Positions 17,020 through 26,331 of a stretch of DNA of 45,827 bases are shown piece by piece. Position numbers and translations under genes: made by a program. The first letter of the stretch is position 1; every line of letters starts with the position of its first letter. Below the pieces are notes generated by a model. It saw only the letters and a program-made list of their open reading frames with translations. It was not told where the DNA came from and searched no databases. This DNA comes from Pseudomonas caspiana (lineage in GTDB: Bacteria; Pseudomonadota; Gammaproteobacteria; Pseudomonadales; Pseudomonadaceae): the NCBI RefSeq assembly GCF_002158995.1, contig NZ_LOHF01000034.1, forward strand, positions 1,888 through 47,714, in the 5' to 3' direction.

Positions 17020-17828
17020 TGCTGACCTGCCCGATCTGCTCTGCACCGCTTACAGCGGTGGACAACGGCGTGGCCTGCCCGGCCAACCACCGCTTCGACC
17101 GCGCCCGTCAGGGTTATCTGAACCTGTTGCCGGTACAACACAAGAACAGCCGCGACCCTGGTGACAATCAGGCCATGGTCGAGGCGCGCCGGGATTTCCT
17201 TAACGCCGGTCACTACGCCCCCGTGGCCAGGCGTCTGGCGGAGCTGGCCGCGGAGCGTGCTCCGGCGCGCTGGCTCGACATCGGTTGTGGCGAGGGTTAT
17301 TACACCGCGCAAATCGCCGAAGCCCTGCCGGATGCTGATGGCTATGCGCTGGACATCTCCCGAGAAGCGGTGAAACGCGCCTGCCGTCGTAATCCGAAGC
17401 TGACCTGGTTGATCGCCAGCATGGCCCGCGTGCCATTGCCGGACGCCAGCTGCCAGTTTCTGGCCAGTGTGTTCAGCCCGCTGGACTGGAACGAGGCCAA
17501 GCGCCTGCTGACGCCGGGTGGCGGTTTGATGCGGGTCGGCCCGACCAGCGAGCATTTGATGGAACTGCGCGAGCGGCTCTATGACGAAGTACGCGACTAT
17601 GCCGATGACAAACATCTGGCTCTGGTGCCGGAAGGCATGTCGCTGGCTCACAGTGAAACCCTGCGTTTCAAGCTGAGCCTCGTTGACGGTCAGGCTCGCG
17701 CCAACCTGCTGGCCATGACGCCTCACGGCTGGCGAGCCAGCGCAGAACGTCGTGCCGATGTCATTGAGCAGGCCGAACCTTTCGAGGTCACCGTTTCCAT
17801 GCGCTACGATTATTTCGTATTGCAATAA
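17019..17828 (+). CDS. rlmA: 23S rRNA (guanine-N1)-methyltransferase, RlmA type
   Basis: A 269-aa SAM-dependent methyltransferase. The N-terminal zinc site is formed by C4, C7, C20 and H24 (CPIC...CPANHRFD), followed by GYLNLLPVQHKNSRDPGD, the block typical of RlmA/RrmA enzymes that methylate N1 of G745 in 23S rRNA. The SAM-binding motif is LDIGCGEGYYTAQIA. The ending MRYDYFVLQ is also typical. It is translationally coupled to dapE. The exact target nucleotide in Pseudomonas is inferred from E. coli. Confidence 0.88.
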   Translation: MLTCPICSAPLTAVDNGVACPANHRFDRARQGYLNLLPVQHKNSRDPGDNQAMVEARRDFLNAGHYAPVARRLAELAAERAPARWLDIGCGEGYYTAQIAEALPDADGYALDISREAVKRACRRNPKLTWLIASMARVPLPDASCQFLASVFSPLDWNEAKRLLTPGGGLMRVGPTSEHLMELRERLYDEVRDYADDKHLALVPEGMSLAHSETLRFKLSLVDGQARANLLAMTPHGWRASAERRADVIEQAEPFEVTVSMRYDYFVLQ

Positions 17829-17903
17829 CAACCAACGAAGATGCCTGTTAGCGAGCATCCGACTGAATCCGCGAATGGATTTTCAATTAATAACGAGGCA
17901 TCC

Positions 17904-18281
17904 ATGCGCCAACCCGATATCGAGATTTACCTGAAAGACACCGACGTTGATCACAAGGCTATCGCCGAGTGGCTCAACGTTGCACTGGGCCCATGCACCG
18001 ACTGGGTTCAGAAGGGCCAGACCTGGAAATGTAAGGCGGGCAACGTACCGGTGACTTGGCTGCCAAAAGCAGTGGGCAAGTGGAACAGCCTGCATCTGGA
18101 CAGCGACAACACGCCTTGGGAAGACGACATCGCCTGCGCGCGCGCGGCATTCGTTGCCCTTAACGTCGAAGTCCGCTGCGCACCCGGCACCTGGGTTGAA
18201 GAAGAAAGCGACGAAACGGCTGATCGCTGGATTCGTATCAGTGCTGATGGCGAGGAAGAGATTACCTGGAAGACGGCGTAA
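17904..18281 (+). CDS. Conserved hypothetical protein
   Basis: A 125-aa acidic soluble protein with no domain I recognise. It is rich in tryptophan (WLNVALG, DWVQKGQTWKC, WLPKAVGKWNSLHL, WEDD, TWVEEE, WIRISADG), has no signal peptide and no membrane segment, and has three cysteines. ATG 17904 is chosen because ACGAGG lies 5 bases upstream; an upstream in-frame start at 17841 has none. It is 75 bp past rlmA on the same strand. Core-like base composition suggests a resident Pseudomonas gene. Function not assigned. Confidence 0.8.
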   Translation: MRQPDIEIYLKDTDVDHKAIAEWLNVALGPCTDWVQKGQTWKCKAGNVPVTWLPKAVGKWNSLHLDSDNTPWEDDIACARAAFVALNVEVRCAPGTWVEEESDETADRWIRISADGEEEITWKTA

Positions 18282-18336
18282 CGCTCGTACATATCTCCTT
18301 TAGGAAATCCTCGGTGTCCTCGCAGCAAACACTGGA

Positions 18337-18429
18337 CTGTAGGAGCTCACCGAGGTTACGAGGCCAGCGATAGCGGTTTGTCTGACACTCCGTGATCGCT
18401 GGCCTCGTGACCTCGGTGAGCTCCTACAG
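18337..18429. repeat. Paired palindromic repeat upstream of plsB
   Basis: Outer arms CTGTAGGAGCTCACCGAGGT and its complement near 18411-18429, with inner arms ACGAGGCCAGCGAT / ATCGCTGGCCTCGT. One 93-bp inverted repeat forms a long cruciform or hairpin. It belongs to the GTAGGAGC...GCTCCTAC group of Pseudomonas intergenic repeats. Confidence 0.85.
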
Positions 18430-18563
18430 GATTTGGGGCCAACTCATAAAATTGCATGTTGGCTCACAGGGTGGATAACCCGTTACAGCCCCTTTTGCCC
18501 AACCCCACCAGATACGGCACACTAGCCTTCTCGCGGGCCCCGCCCCCTTTTCGCAGATGCCGT

Positions 18564-21065
18564 ATGACCCGTTCTCCGTTCCGCCGCCTTGTATTCGGTA
18601 CCTTGCGCCGTTTGTTGTATCTCTGGGTTCGTTCCGAGACCATCAATCAGTCGTCTTTCACGCTCAACCTGGATCGCAGCCGCCCGGTGTTTTACGCCCT
18701 GCAGTCGCCGTCCATGAGCGATCTGGCAGTGATCGATACCGAATGCCGCAAGGCCGGACTGCCGCGCCCTATCCTGCCGGTATCCGTGGGAGAGCTGGTT
18801 GAACCGGCTGCCTACTTCTACCTCACGCCTTCGCCAGACTGGTTGGGCCGACAGGACAAACGCGGCGCGCCGCCGACGCTTGAGCGACTGGTCAGCGCCG
18901 TCAGTCAGAACGCGACAGAGGATGCGCAAATCATCCCGGTCAGCGTGTTCTGGGGGCAGTCACCGGATCGTGAGTCCAGCGCCTGGAAGCTGTTGTTTGC
19001 TGACAGCTGGGCCGTCACCGGTCGTCTGCGGCGTTTCGTCAGCATCCTGATTCTGGGCCGCAAGACGCGGGTACAGTTCTCTGCACCGATCCACATGCGT
19101 GATCTGGTCAATGAAAACAAGGGCTATGAGCTGACCCTGCGTATGGCCCAGCGCCTGCTGCGTACGCACTTCCGCAACCTGAAGACCGCCGTCATCGGCC
19201 CCGACGTGTCGCACCGACGCAATCTGGTTAATGGTCTGCTCGACGAACCGTTGGTCAAACAGGCCATTCTCGAGGAAGCTGAAAGGGAAAAAATCCCCGA
19301 AGCCAAAGCTCGAGACCAGGCGCTGCGCTATGCCAATGAGATCGCTTCGGACTACACCTATTCAGCAATCCGCTTCCTGGAAGTGATTCTGAGCTGGTTC
19401 TGGAACAAGATTTACGACGGTATCAAGGTCAGTCATATCGAAGGCGTGAAAGACGTCGCTCAGGGTCACGAAATCATTTATGTCCCCTGCCATCGCAGCC
19501 ACATTGATTATCTGCTGCTGTCCTATTTGCTGTTCCGCAACGGCCTGACCCCGCCGCATATTGCAGCGGGCATCAACCTGAACATGCCGGTAATTGGCGG
19601 TCTGCTGCGTCGTGGCGGAGCGTTTTTCATGCGCCGCACGTTCAAGGGCAATCCGCTGTACACCTCGGTGTTCAACGAATATTTGCACACCTTGTTTACC
19701 AAGGGTTTCCCGGTGGAGTATTTCGTCGAAGGCGGACGCTCACGCACCGGGCGCATGCTGCAACCCAAAACCGGCATGCTGGCGATTACCCTGCGCAGCT
19801 TCCTGCGTAATTCACGGATGCCGATTGTATTTGTGCCGGTGTACATCGGTTACGAGCGTGTACTGGAAGGTCGCACTTACCTGGGCGAGCTGCGCGGGGC
19901 GACGAAAAAGAAAGAATCGATCTTCGATATCTTCAAGGTCATCGGTGCGCTCAAGCAGCGCTTCGGTCAGGTCTCGGTCAACTTCGGCGAGCCGATAAAG
20001 CTGGCTGAATTCCTCGACAACGAACAACCGGACTGGCGTGAGCAAGAGCTGGGCCCGCAGTTCAAACCGGCCTGGCTGAACGAAACCACCAATCGCCTGG
20101 GCGAGCGAGTCGCTCAACACCTGAATGAAGCCGCTGCGATCAATCCGGTGAATCTGGTGGCGCTGGCCCTGCTCTCAACACAGAAACTGGCGCTGGACGA
20201 TCAAGCCATGGAGCGGGTGCTGGATCTGTACCTGACCCTGTTACGCCGCGTGCCCTACTCGCCGCACACCACCTTGCCGGAAGGCGACGGCCGAGCATTG
20301 ATTGAACATGTGAAAGACATGAACCTGCTGTCGGAACAGAAGGATGCCTTGGGCAAAATCCTGTATCTGGACGAACAGAACGCAGTATTGATGACCTATT
20401 ACCGCAACAACGTGCTGCACATCTTCGCCCTGCCCTCACTGCTGGCCAGTTTCTTCCAGAGTTCGTCACGCATGAGTCGCGAGCAGATCCTGCGCTACAC
20501 CCGTGCGCTGTATCCGTATCTGCAGTCGGAGTTGTTCATACGCTGGCCGGTGAATGAGCTGGACGACGTGGTTGATCAATGGCTGCAAGCGTTCGTCGAA
20601 CAAGGCCTGCTGCGCTTTGAAAACAATGTGTACATGCGCCCGGCGCCAAGCTCTCGTGAGTTCGTTCTGCTGACTCTGTTGTCGCGGGCCATTGCTCAAA
20701 CCCTGCAGCGCTTCTACATGGCCATCGCCTTGCTGCTCAACAGTGGACAGAAGACCCTCAGTGCCGAAGAACTGGAAGACCTGTGTACGGTGATGGCCCA
20801 GCGGCTATCGATTCTGCACGGCCTGAACGCGCCGGAGTTTTTCGACAAGAGCCTGTTCCGTCACTTCATCCAGACGCTGCTGGACCTGGGCGTACTGCGC
20901 AAGGACGCTACCGGCAAGCTCAGCCATCACCCGCTGTTGGGCGAATTGGCGGAAGGTGCCGCCAAGCGCGTTCTGCCTGCCGAAATCCGCCTGTCGATCC
21001 GTCAGGTGGCTTTGCATGGCAGTGAAGAAACCAGCGACCCGGAGCCGGTTGAAGAAAGCCGCTAA
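18564..21065 (+). CDS. plsB: Glycerol-3-phosphate 1-O-acyltransferase
   Basis: Membrane-associated enzyme making lysophosphatidic acid from glycerol-3-phosphate and acyl-ACP/acyl-CoA, the first step of phospholipid synthesis. The 833-aa protein carries acyltransferase block I CHRSHIDYL (H310, D315), block II GAFFMRRTF, block III FVEGGRSRTGR and block IV VPVYIGYERV, in the right order. ATG 18564 (MTRSPFRRL) is chosen by the family N-terminus; an in-frame start at 18456 would add 36 atypical residues. The length matches PlsB of other pseudomonads. A palindromic repeat lies just upstream. Confidence 0.96.
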   Translation: MTRSPFRRLVFGTLRRLLYLWVRSETINQSSFTLNLDRSRPVFYALQSPSMSDLAVIDTECRKAGLPRPILPVSVGELVEPAAYFYLTPSPDWLGRQDKRGAPPTLERLVSAVSQNATEDAQIIPVSVFWGQSPDRESSAWKLLFADSWAVTGRLRRFVSILILGRKTRVQFSAPIHMRDLVNENKGYELTLRMAQRLLRTHFRNLKTAVIGPDVSHRRNLVNGLLDEPLVKQAILEEAEREKIPEAKARDQALRYANEIASDYTYSAIRFLEVILSWFWNKIYDGIKVSHIEGVKDVAQGHEIIYVPCHRSHIDYLLLSYLLFRNGLTPPHIAAGINLNMPVIGGLLRRGGAFFMRRTFKGNPLYTSVFNEYLHTLFTKGFPVEYFVEGGRSRTGRMLQPKTGMLAITLRSFLRNSRMPIVFVPVYIGYERVLEGRTYLGELRGATKKKESIFDIFKVIGALKQRFGQVSVNFGEPIKLAEFLDNEQPDWREQELGPQFKPAWLNETTNRLGERVAQHLNEAAAINPVNLVALALLSTQKLALDDQAMERVLDLYLTLLRRVPYSPHTTLPEGDGRALIEHVKDMNLLSEQKDALGKILYLDEQNAVLMTYYRNNVLHIFALPSLLASFFQSSSRMSREQILRYTRALYPYLQSELFIRWPVNELDDVVDQWLQAFVEQGLLRFENNVYMRPAPSSREFVLLTLLSRAIAQTLQRFYMAIALLLNSGQKTLSAEELEDLCTVMAQRLSILHGLNAPEFFDKSLFRHFIQTLLDLGVLRKDATGKLSHHPLLGELAEGAAKRVLPAEIRLSIRQVALHGSEETSDPEPVEESR

Positions 21066-21180
21066 CCTAGTGAATTCAGCTCAGTCAGCCAGACTGACTT
21101 ACTGATAGGCTCTGTGCAATACCGCGTCGAGGTTCAGCTCGGTGCGGTCTCCGAATCAAGTCAAAGAAAAGGATGCCCTC

Positions 21181-21870
21181 ATGCTTCGTCTCCCCTTTAC
21201 GTTTGCCAGCCTGTGCGCCGGCTTGATGCTGTCGAGCAGTGTGTTCGCCCTTTCGTTGGGTGATCTCTCGCAATCCGATGCCACCGGCGGCCTGAAAGAC
21301 GCCCTTACCCAAGGCGCGCAGGTCGCCGTCAAGCAGTTGGGTAAACCTGGTGGTTTCAGCAACAACGAGGAGGTGCGCATCGAGTTACCAGGCAATCTGG
21401 GCAAAGTCGCAAAAAAGATGAAGCAGTTCGGTATGGGCGCTCAGGTTGATCAACTGGAAACCAGCATGAACCAGGCCGCCGAAGCCGCCGTTCCGCAAGC
21501 CCAGGCGTTGCTGGTGGATGCTGTGAAGAAAATGAGCGTGGCTGACGCAAAGGGCATTCTCAGCGGCGGAAAGGATTCCGCGACTCAATACCTGAACAGC
21601 AGCAGCCGCGAGCAGATTCGCGTCAAGTTCCTGCCTATCGTCAAACAAGCCACCGACAAGGTTGGCCTGGCACAGAAGTACAACGCCTTCGCCGGTCAGG
21701 CGGCAACGTTGGGTGTGCTTGATGCCAAGAGCTCGAACATCGAAAGTTACGTGACCGAACAGGCGTTGAATGGTTTGTTCGAGATGATCGCCAAACAGGA
21801 AGAAAGCATCCGCGCCAACCCGGCCGCGGCGGCGACGAGTCTGGCGAAGAAGGTGTTTGGGGCGTTGTAA
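21181..21870 (+). CDS. DUF4197 domain periplasmic protein
   Basis: A 229-aa secreted protein. The first ~25 residues form a signal peptide (MLRLPFTFASLCAGLMLSSS then VFA) with a likely cut after VFA. The rest, from LSLGDLSQSDATGGLKDALTQGA onward, is an alanine-rich helical DUF4197 domain with VRIELPGNLGKVAKKMKQFG and NAFAGQAATLG. No function is known for the family. ATG 21181 follows AAAGAAAAGGA; the upstream in-frame start at 21142 lacks one. It stands alone between plsB and the efflux module. Confidence 0.85.
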   Translation: MLRLPFTFASLCAGLMLSSSVFALSLGDLSQSDATGGLKDALTQGAQVAVKQLGKPGGFSNNEEVRIELPGNLGKVAKKMKQFGMGAQVDQLETSMNQAAEAAVPQAQALLVDAVKKMSVADAKGILSGGKDSATQYLNSSSREQIRVKFLPIVKQATDKVGLAQKYNAFAGQAATLGVLDAKSSNIESYVTEQALNGLFEMIAKQEESIRANPAAAATSLAKKVFGAL

Positions 21871-21943
21871 CGCGCCAAACAGATACTTGATTTGAAATGT
21901 TATCCCTGTGGGAATTCTATTGGCCTGTAAACTGAGATGGTGA

Positions 21944-22035
21944 CGTGGGACCGGCTTTAGCCGGGAAGAAGCCAGGACAGACGCTGCATATGTAGCATCT
22001 GACAGACAGCCTTCCCGGCTAAAGCCGGTCCCACG
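21944..22035. repeat. Palindromic repeat, GTGGGACCGGCTTTAGCC family, copy 1
   Basis: Arms CGTGGGACCGGCTTTAGCCG and its complement CGGCTAAAGCCGGTCCCACG, with GGAAG/CTTCC next to them, enclose about 45 bases. A second copy of the same arms is at 27042-27130, on the other side of the efflux and TetR genes. Confidence 0.88.
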
Positions 22036-22065
22036 CCATCAGTGTTTCCTGTGAGAGCGAGCAAT

Positions 22066-25000
22066 TCACTCCACCTTCTTCACCCTGAACCACGCCGCAT
22101 ACAGCGCTGGCAGGAACAGCAGCGTCAGCGCTGTCGCGACGATCAGCCCGCCCATGATCGCCACCGCCATCGGGCCGAAGAAGACACTGCGTGACAGCGG
22201 AATCATCGCCAGCACCGCCGCCAGTGCGGTTAACACAATAGGCCGGAAGCGGCGCACGGTCGCTTCGATAATCGCCGACCACTGATCAAGCCCTCCGGCA
22301 ATATCCTGCTCAATCTGGTCCACCAGAATCACGGAGTTGCGCATGATCATCCCCGACAAGGCGATGGTGCCCAACATGGCAACGAACCCGAATGGCTGAT
22401 TGAACACCAGCAGAAATAGGGTCACGCCGATCAACCCCAACGGTGCGGTCAGGAACACCATCAACATCCGGGAGAAGCTGCGCAGTTGCAGCATCAGTAA
22501 GGTCAGCACCACCACGATGAACAGCGGCACGCCCGCCTTTACCGAATTCTGCCCGCGAGTGGCGTCTTCCACAGTGCCGCCAACTTCCAACAAATAGCCA
22601 TCTGGCAACTCGTTACGCACATCGGCCAGTGTCGGGAGGATTTGCTGAACCAGCGTCGCAGGCTGCTCCTTTCCGTAAATATCGGCACGGATCGTCACGT
22701 TGGGCAGTCGATTACGGTGCCAGATCACGCCCTCTTCGAAACCGTATTCAAGGGTTGCCACCTGTGACAGCGCCACGCTGGTACCGTTTTCAGTCGGTAC
22801 CGCCAAGCTGGCCAGCGCCCCAAGCTGCTGACGCTCATCAGGCGTGCCACGCAGGAGGATTTCGATCAGTTCATCGTCCTCGCGGTATTGGCTGACGCTG
22901 GAGCCGGTCAGCGAACGCTGAAGGAATCTCGACAGTTCAGCGGTCGTGACGCCCAAGGCACGCGCACGGTCCTGATCCAGATTGAGGAACACCACTTTGC
23001 TCGGCTCTTCCCAGTCCAGATGGACGTTGGCAACGTGAGGATTTTCCCGCACCTTGGTCGCTACCTTGCGAGCCAATGCGCGAACCTCATCAATATGCTC
23101 GCCACTGACCCGGAACTGCACCGGGTAACCTACGGGTGGGCCGTTTTCAAGCCGTGTAACCCGTGAGCGCAAGGTCGGGAATTGTTCGTTGAGGCTGCTG
23201 ATCAGCCAGGTCCGCAAGGCTTCGCGCTCTTCGATACTTTTCGCCAACACCACAAACTGGGCAAAGCTGGTTGCGGGCAATTGTTGATCAAGGGGCAGAT
23301 AGAAACGAGGTGAACCGGTCCCGACATAGGACACGTAATTGTCGACCCCAGGATGATCCTTGAGCATCTGCTCCAGACGTTTGACTTGCTCGGCCGTGCT
23401 GTTCAGGGAAGCGCCTTCAGTCAGCTTCAGATCCACCATCAGTTCCAACCGACCAGACGCCGGGAAGAACTGCTGCGGGACAAACTTGAACATCACGACC
23501 GACAGCACGAACAGCGCCACCGTGGCGAAAATCACTGTCTTACGCCAGCGCACGCACCAGCCCACCATTGCCCGCACCCGCTGGTAGAACGGCGTACCGT
23601 GGGGATCGACTGCATCAGGCCCTGAGCCGTGTTTTTTAGCGTGAATCTTTGCCAGATCGGGCAACAACCGCTCGCCCAGATAGGGCACAAACACCACGGC
23701 AGCCACCCAGGATGCCAGCAGCGCGATGGTCACCACCTGAAAGATCGAGCGAGTGTATTCGCCGGTGCTCGACTGCGCCGTAGCAATCGGCAAAAAGCCT
23801 GCGGCGGTGATCAGCGTACCGGTGAGCATCGGGAACGCGGTGCTGGTCCAGGCGAAGCTGGCGGCACGCAGCCGGTCATAGCCCTGCTCCATTTTGATCG
23901 CCATCATTTCTACGGCGATGATCGCGTCGTCCACCAGCAGACCCAGTGCCAGCACCAGCGCACCGAGGGAAATCTTGTGCAGGCCGATGCCCAGGTAGTA
24001 CATGCAGGCAAAGGTCATGGCCAATACCAGCGGGATCGCTAATGCGACCACCATGCCGGTGCGCATGCCCAGCGAGAAGAAGCTCACCAGCAACACAATC
24101 GCCAGCGCTTCAGCCAATACCTGGACGAATTCACCGACGCCGGTTTTCACCGCAGCAGGTTGATCGGAGACTTTACGCAGCTCCATTCCGGCCGGCAGGT
24201 TTTTTTGCAGGCGGGCAAACTCGCTCTCAAGCGCTTTGCCCAGCACCAGGATATCGCCGCCCGGTTTCATCGCCACCGCGAGTCCAATCGCTTCTTCACC
24301 CATGAATCGCATGCGCGGCGCAGGCGGATCATTGAAGCCGCGATGCACCTCAGCCAGATCGCGGATACGCAGCGTGCGATCACCGACGCGGATGGGGAAT
24401 TCGCGGATCTCATCGACCGTCTGGAAGCGACCGCTGACGCGCAATTGGATACGCTCACTCGGGGTTTCAAAGAAGCTGGTTGCCGAGACTGCGTTCTGCG
24501 CTTCAAGGGCCTGCTGCACGGCTTGTAACGGCAGCCCCAGGGTGGCAAGTTTGACGTTGGACAGCTCGATCCAGATCTTCTCGTCCTGCAAGCCGATCAG
24601 TTCGACCTTGCCCACATCATTGATGCGTTGCAGTTGAAGCTGGATGCGGTCGGCGTAATCCTTGAGCACGGCATAGTCGAAGCCCTTCCCGGACAGCGCG
24701 TAGATATTGCCGAACGTGGTGCCGAACTCGTCGTTGAAAAAAGGGCCCTGCACACCCGGCGGCAGGTTCTGACGGATGTCGCCGACCTTTTTGCGGATCT
24801 GGTAGAACAGCTCCGGCAGATACGAGGAAAAGATCGAGTCACGAGCAATGAACGTGACCTGAGACTCTCCCGGCCGCGAGAACGAGACGATACGGTCGTA
24901 CTCGCCGGTTTCCATGAGTTTTTTTTCGATGCGATCGGTGACTTGCCGCGCCACTTCCTCTGCACTGGCGCCGGGCCACAGCGTACGGATCACCATAGCC

Positions 25001-25134
25001 TTGAAGGTGAACGGCGGGTCTTCGCTTTGGCCTAGCTTGGTGTAGGACAACGCGCCAACAACCGCCAGAACGATCATCAGGTACAGGACGATTTGCCGAT
25101 TGCGCAGCGCCCATTCGGAGAGATTGAATCGCAT
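22066..25134 (-). CDS. RND efflux transporter permease subunit
   Basis: A 1022-aa AcrB/HAE1-type proton-driven pump of the inner membrane that exports drugs or toxic compounds through a tripartite complex. It has the expected two large periplasmic loops and 12 helices. The proton-relay acidic pair is in LGLLVDDAIIAVEMM of helix 4, and the duplicated half has IALSGMIMRNSVILVDQIE. The N-terminus MRFNLSEWALRNR is typical. It lies 6 bp after the adaptor gene. No outer-membrane factor gene is present, so it must borrow one encoded elsewhere. Substrate is not predictable from sequence. Confidence 0.93.
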   Translation of the reverse strand: MRFNLSEWALRNRQIVLYLMIVLAVVGALSYTKLGQSEDPPFTFKAMVIRTLWPGASAEEVARQVTDRIEKKLMETGEYDRIVSFSRPGESQVTFIARDSIFSSYLPELFYQIRKKVGDIRQNLPPGVQGPFFNDEFGTTFGNIYALSGKGFDYAVLKDYADRIQLQLQRINDVGKVELIGLQDEKIWIELSNVKLATLGLPLQAVQQALEAQNAVSATSFFETPSERIQLRVSGRFQTVDEIREFPIRVGDRTLRIRDLAEVHRGFNDPPAPRMRFMGEEAIGLAVAMKPGGDILVLGKALESEFARLQKNLPAGMELRKVSDQPAAVKTGVGEFVQVLAEALAIVLLVSFFSLGMRTGMVVALAIPLVLAMTFACMYYLGIGLHKISLGALVLALGLLVDDAIIAVEMMAIKMEQGYDRLRAASFAWTSTAFPMLTGTLITAAGFLPIATAQSSTGEYTRSIFQVVTIALLASWVAAVVFVPYLGERLLPDLAKIHAKKHGSGPDAVDPHGTPFYQRVRAMVGWCVRWRKTVIFATVALFVLSVVMFKFVPQQFFPASGRLELMVDLKLTEGASLNSTAEQVKRLEQMLKDHPGVDNYVSYVGTGSPRFYLPLDQQLPATSFAQFVVLAKSIEEREALRTWLISSLNEQFPTLRSRVTRLENGPPVGYPVQFRVSGEHIDEVRALARKVATKVRENPHVANVHLDWEEPSKVVFLNLDQDRARALGVTTAELSRFLQRSLTGSSVSQYREDDELIEILLRGTPDERQQLGALASLAVPTENGTSVALSQVATLEYGFEEGVIWHRNRLPNVTIRADIYGKEQPATLVQQILPTLADVRNELPDGYLLEVGGTVEDATRGQNSVKAGVPLFIVVVLTLLMLQLRSFSRMLMVFLTAPLGLIGVTLFLLVFNQPFGFVAMLGTIALSGMIMRNSVILVDQIEQDIAGGLDQWSAIIEATVRRFRPIVLTALAAVLAMIPLSRSVFFGPMAVAIMGGLIVATALTLLFLPALYAAWFRVKKVE

Positions 25135-25140
25135 CCGTGC

Positions 25141-26241
25141 TTACTCCTTCGCAGCCAGTTTGACCGCACGGTTTTCACGATCCACAGGGCGCACCTGCTC
25201 TCCTTCATGCAACACATGCACACCCGCGGCAACGATCCAGTCACTGGCGGCCAGTCCTTCAAGCACCGGCACCGACTCCTGACCATAAGGACCAAGCCTG
25301 ACGTTGACGCGCTTGAGGGTGCTGTCGGTCGCGACTCGCCAGACGTAATTGAGTCCATTTTCCGACGTCACCGCTGAGAGCGGCACCGCCAGTGGCACGG
25401 CGTGCTCAGTCTCAATGAACACCCGCGCACTCTGGCCCAACTCGGCAGGCACCTTGCCGCTGGTGAACGCAACCCGCGCTGCGAAGGTGCGCGAGCGCGG
25501 GTCAGCCGCTGGGGACAGCTCTCGAATGCGACCAGAGAAGCGTTGTTCACGCTGTGTCCATAACTCGACGGTGACGGGCTGACCCGTCTTGAAGCGGGCG
25601 AAGTTCTGTTCCGGCAGGCTGATCAGCACTTCCCGCTCACCATCAGCTGCGAGGGTAAAGACCGTTTGCCCGGCAGCTACGACCTGACCGACTTCCACAA
25701 GACGCTTGGCTACCACGCCATCCTGAGGCGCGCGCAGCACGGCGTAGCTGGTCTGATTGTCGGCAACGGTCAGCTCGGCCTTGATCTGTTTGAGGCGGGC
25801 CTCACCGGAGCGATAGAGGTTTTCGGCGTTGTCGTATTGGGAACGGCTGACCATCTGCCGATCCATCAGCGTCTTGTAACGGTCACGCTCGGAGCGCACC
25901 AGCTGCAAATTGGCCTCAGCGGCGGCGACTTGCGCGCGTGTGGCATCCAGTTGCAGGCGCACGTCCTGGGCATCCAGTTCGGCCAATGGCTGATTAGCCT
26001 TGACCCGTTGCCCCTCTTCCACAAGACGCTTGCTGACCTTGCCGCCGATCCGGAACGCCAGATCAGGCTCAAAACGCGCGCGGACTTCACCGGGATAGCT
26101 GTCCATGGACTGCGCAGATGGCGATGGCTGAATCACCATTGCGGGACGAATCGTGGTCGGTGCAGTTGCCTCCTGACCACAGCCAGACAGCAACGACATC
26201 AGCCCTAGAGGCAGGACGAGGCACAGAAGTTTGCGCGACAT
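25141..26241 (-). CDS. RND efflux periplasmic adaptor lipoprotein
   Basis: A 366-aa membrane-fusion protein linking the RND pump to an outer-membrane channel. Signal peptide with lipobox LLSGC (lipidated C21), then the lipoyl/barrel-sandwich half FEPDLAFRIGGKVSKRLVEEGQRV, a helical hairpin around residues 100-160, and the matching half-motif LRAPQDGVVAKRLVEVGQVV. Beta-barrel and membrane-proximal domains follow. It is the first gene of the pump operon and is divergent from the TetR gene across a 90-bp region with a palindromic operator. Confidence 0.93.
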   Translation of the reverse strand: MSRKLLCLVLPLGLMSLLSGCGQEATAPTTIRPAMVIQPSPSAQSMDSYPGEVRARFEPDLAFRIGGKVSKRLVEEGQRVKANQPLAELDAQDVRLQLDATRAQVAAAEANLQLVRSERDRYKTLMDRQMVSRSQYDNAENLYRSGEARLKQIKAELTVADNQTSYAVLRAPQDGVVAKRLVEVGQVVAAGQTVFTLAADGEREVLISLPEQNFARFKTGQPVTVELWTQREQRFSGRIRELSPAADPRSRTFAARVAFTSGKVPAELGQSARVFIETEHAVPLAVPLSAVTSENGLNYVWRVATDSTLKRVNVRLGPYGQESVPVLEGLAASDWIVAAGVHVLHEGEQVRPVDRENRAVKLAAKE

Positions 26242-26275
26242 GGTGAAGCCCTTCGCAAAAGAAGCTTGGAATAAT

Positions 26276-26318
26276 TGTACTGGCGAGTATATTAAAAATT
26301 ACCAAACTCACCAGTACA
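26276..26318. promoter_or_regulatory. Inverted-repeat operator between efflux operon and tetR
   Basis: Arm TGTACTGGCGAGT (26276-26288) faces ACTCACCAGTACA (26306-26318), a 13-bp inverted repeat with one mismatch and a 17-base A+T-rich centre. Similarity continues outward (AATAAT). It lies just upstream of the TetR start and in the leader of the adaptor gene, the expected place for a TetR autoregulatory operator. Confidence 0.8.
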
Positions 26319-26331
26319 TTATTAAACGAAC

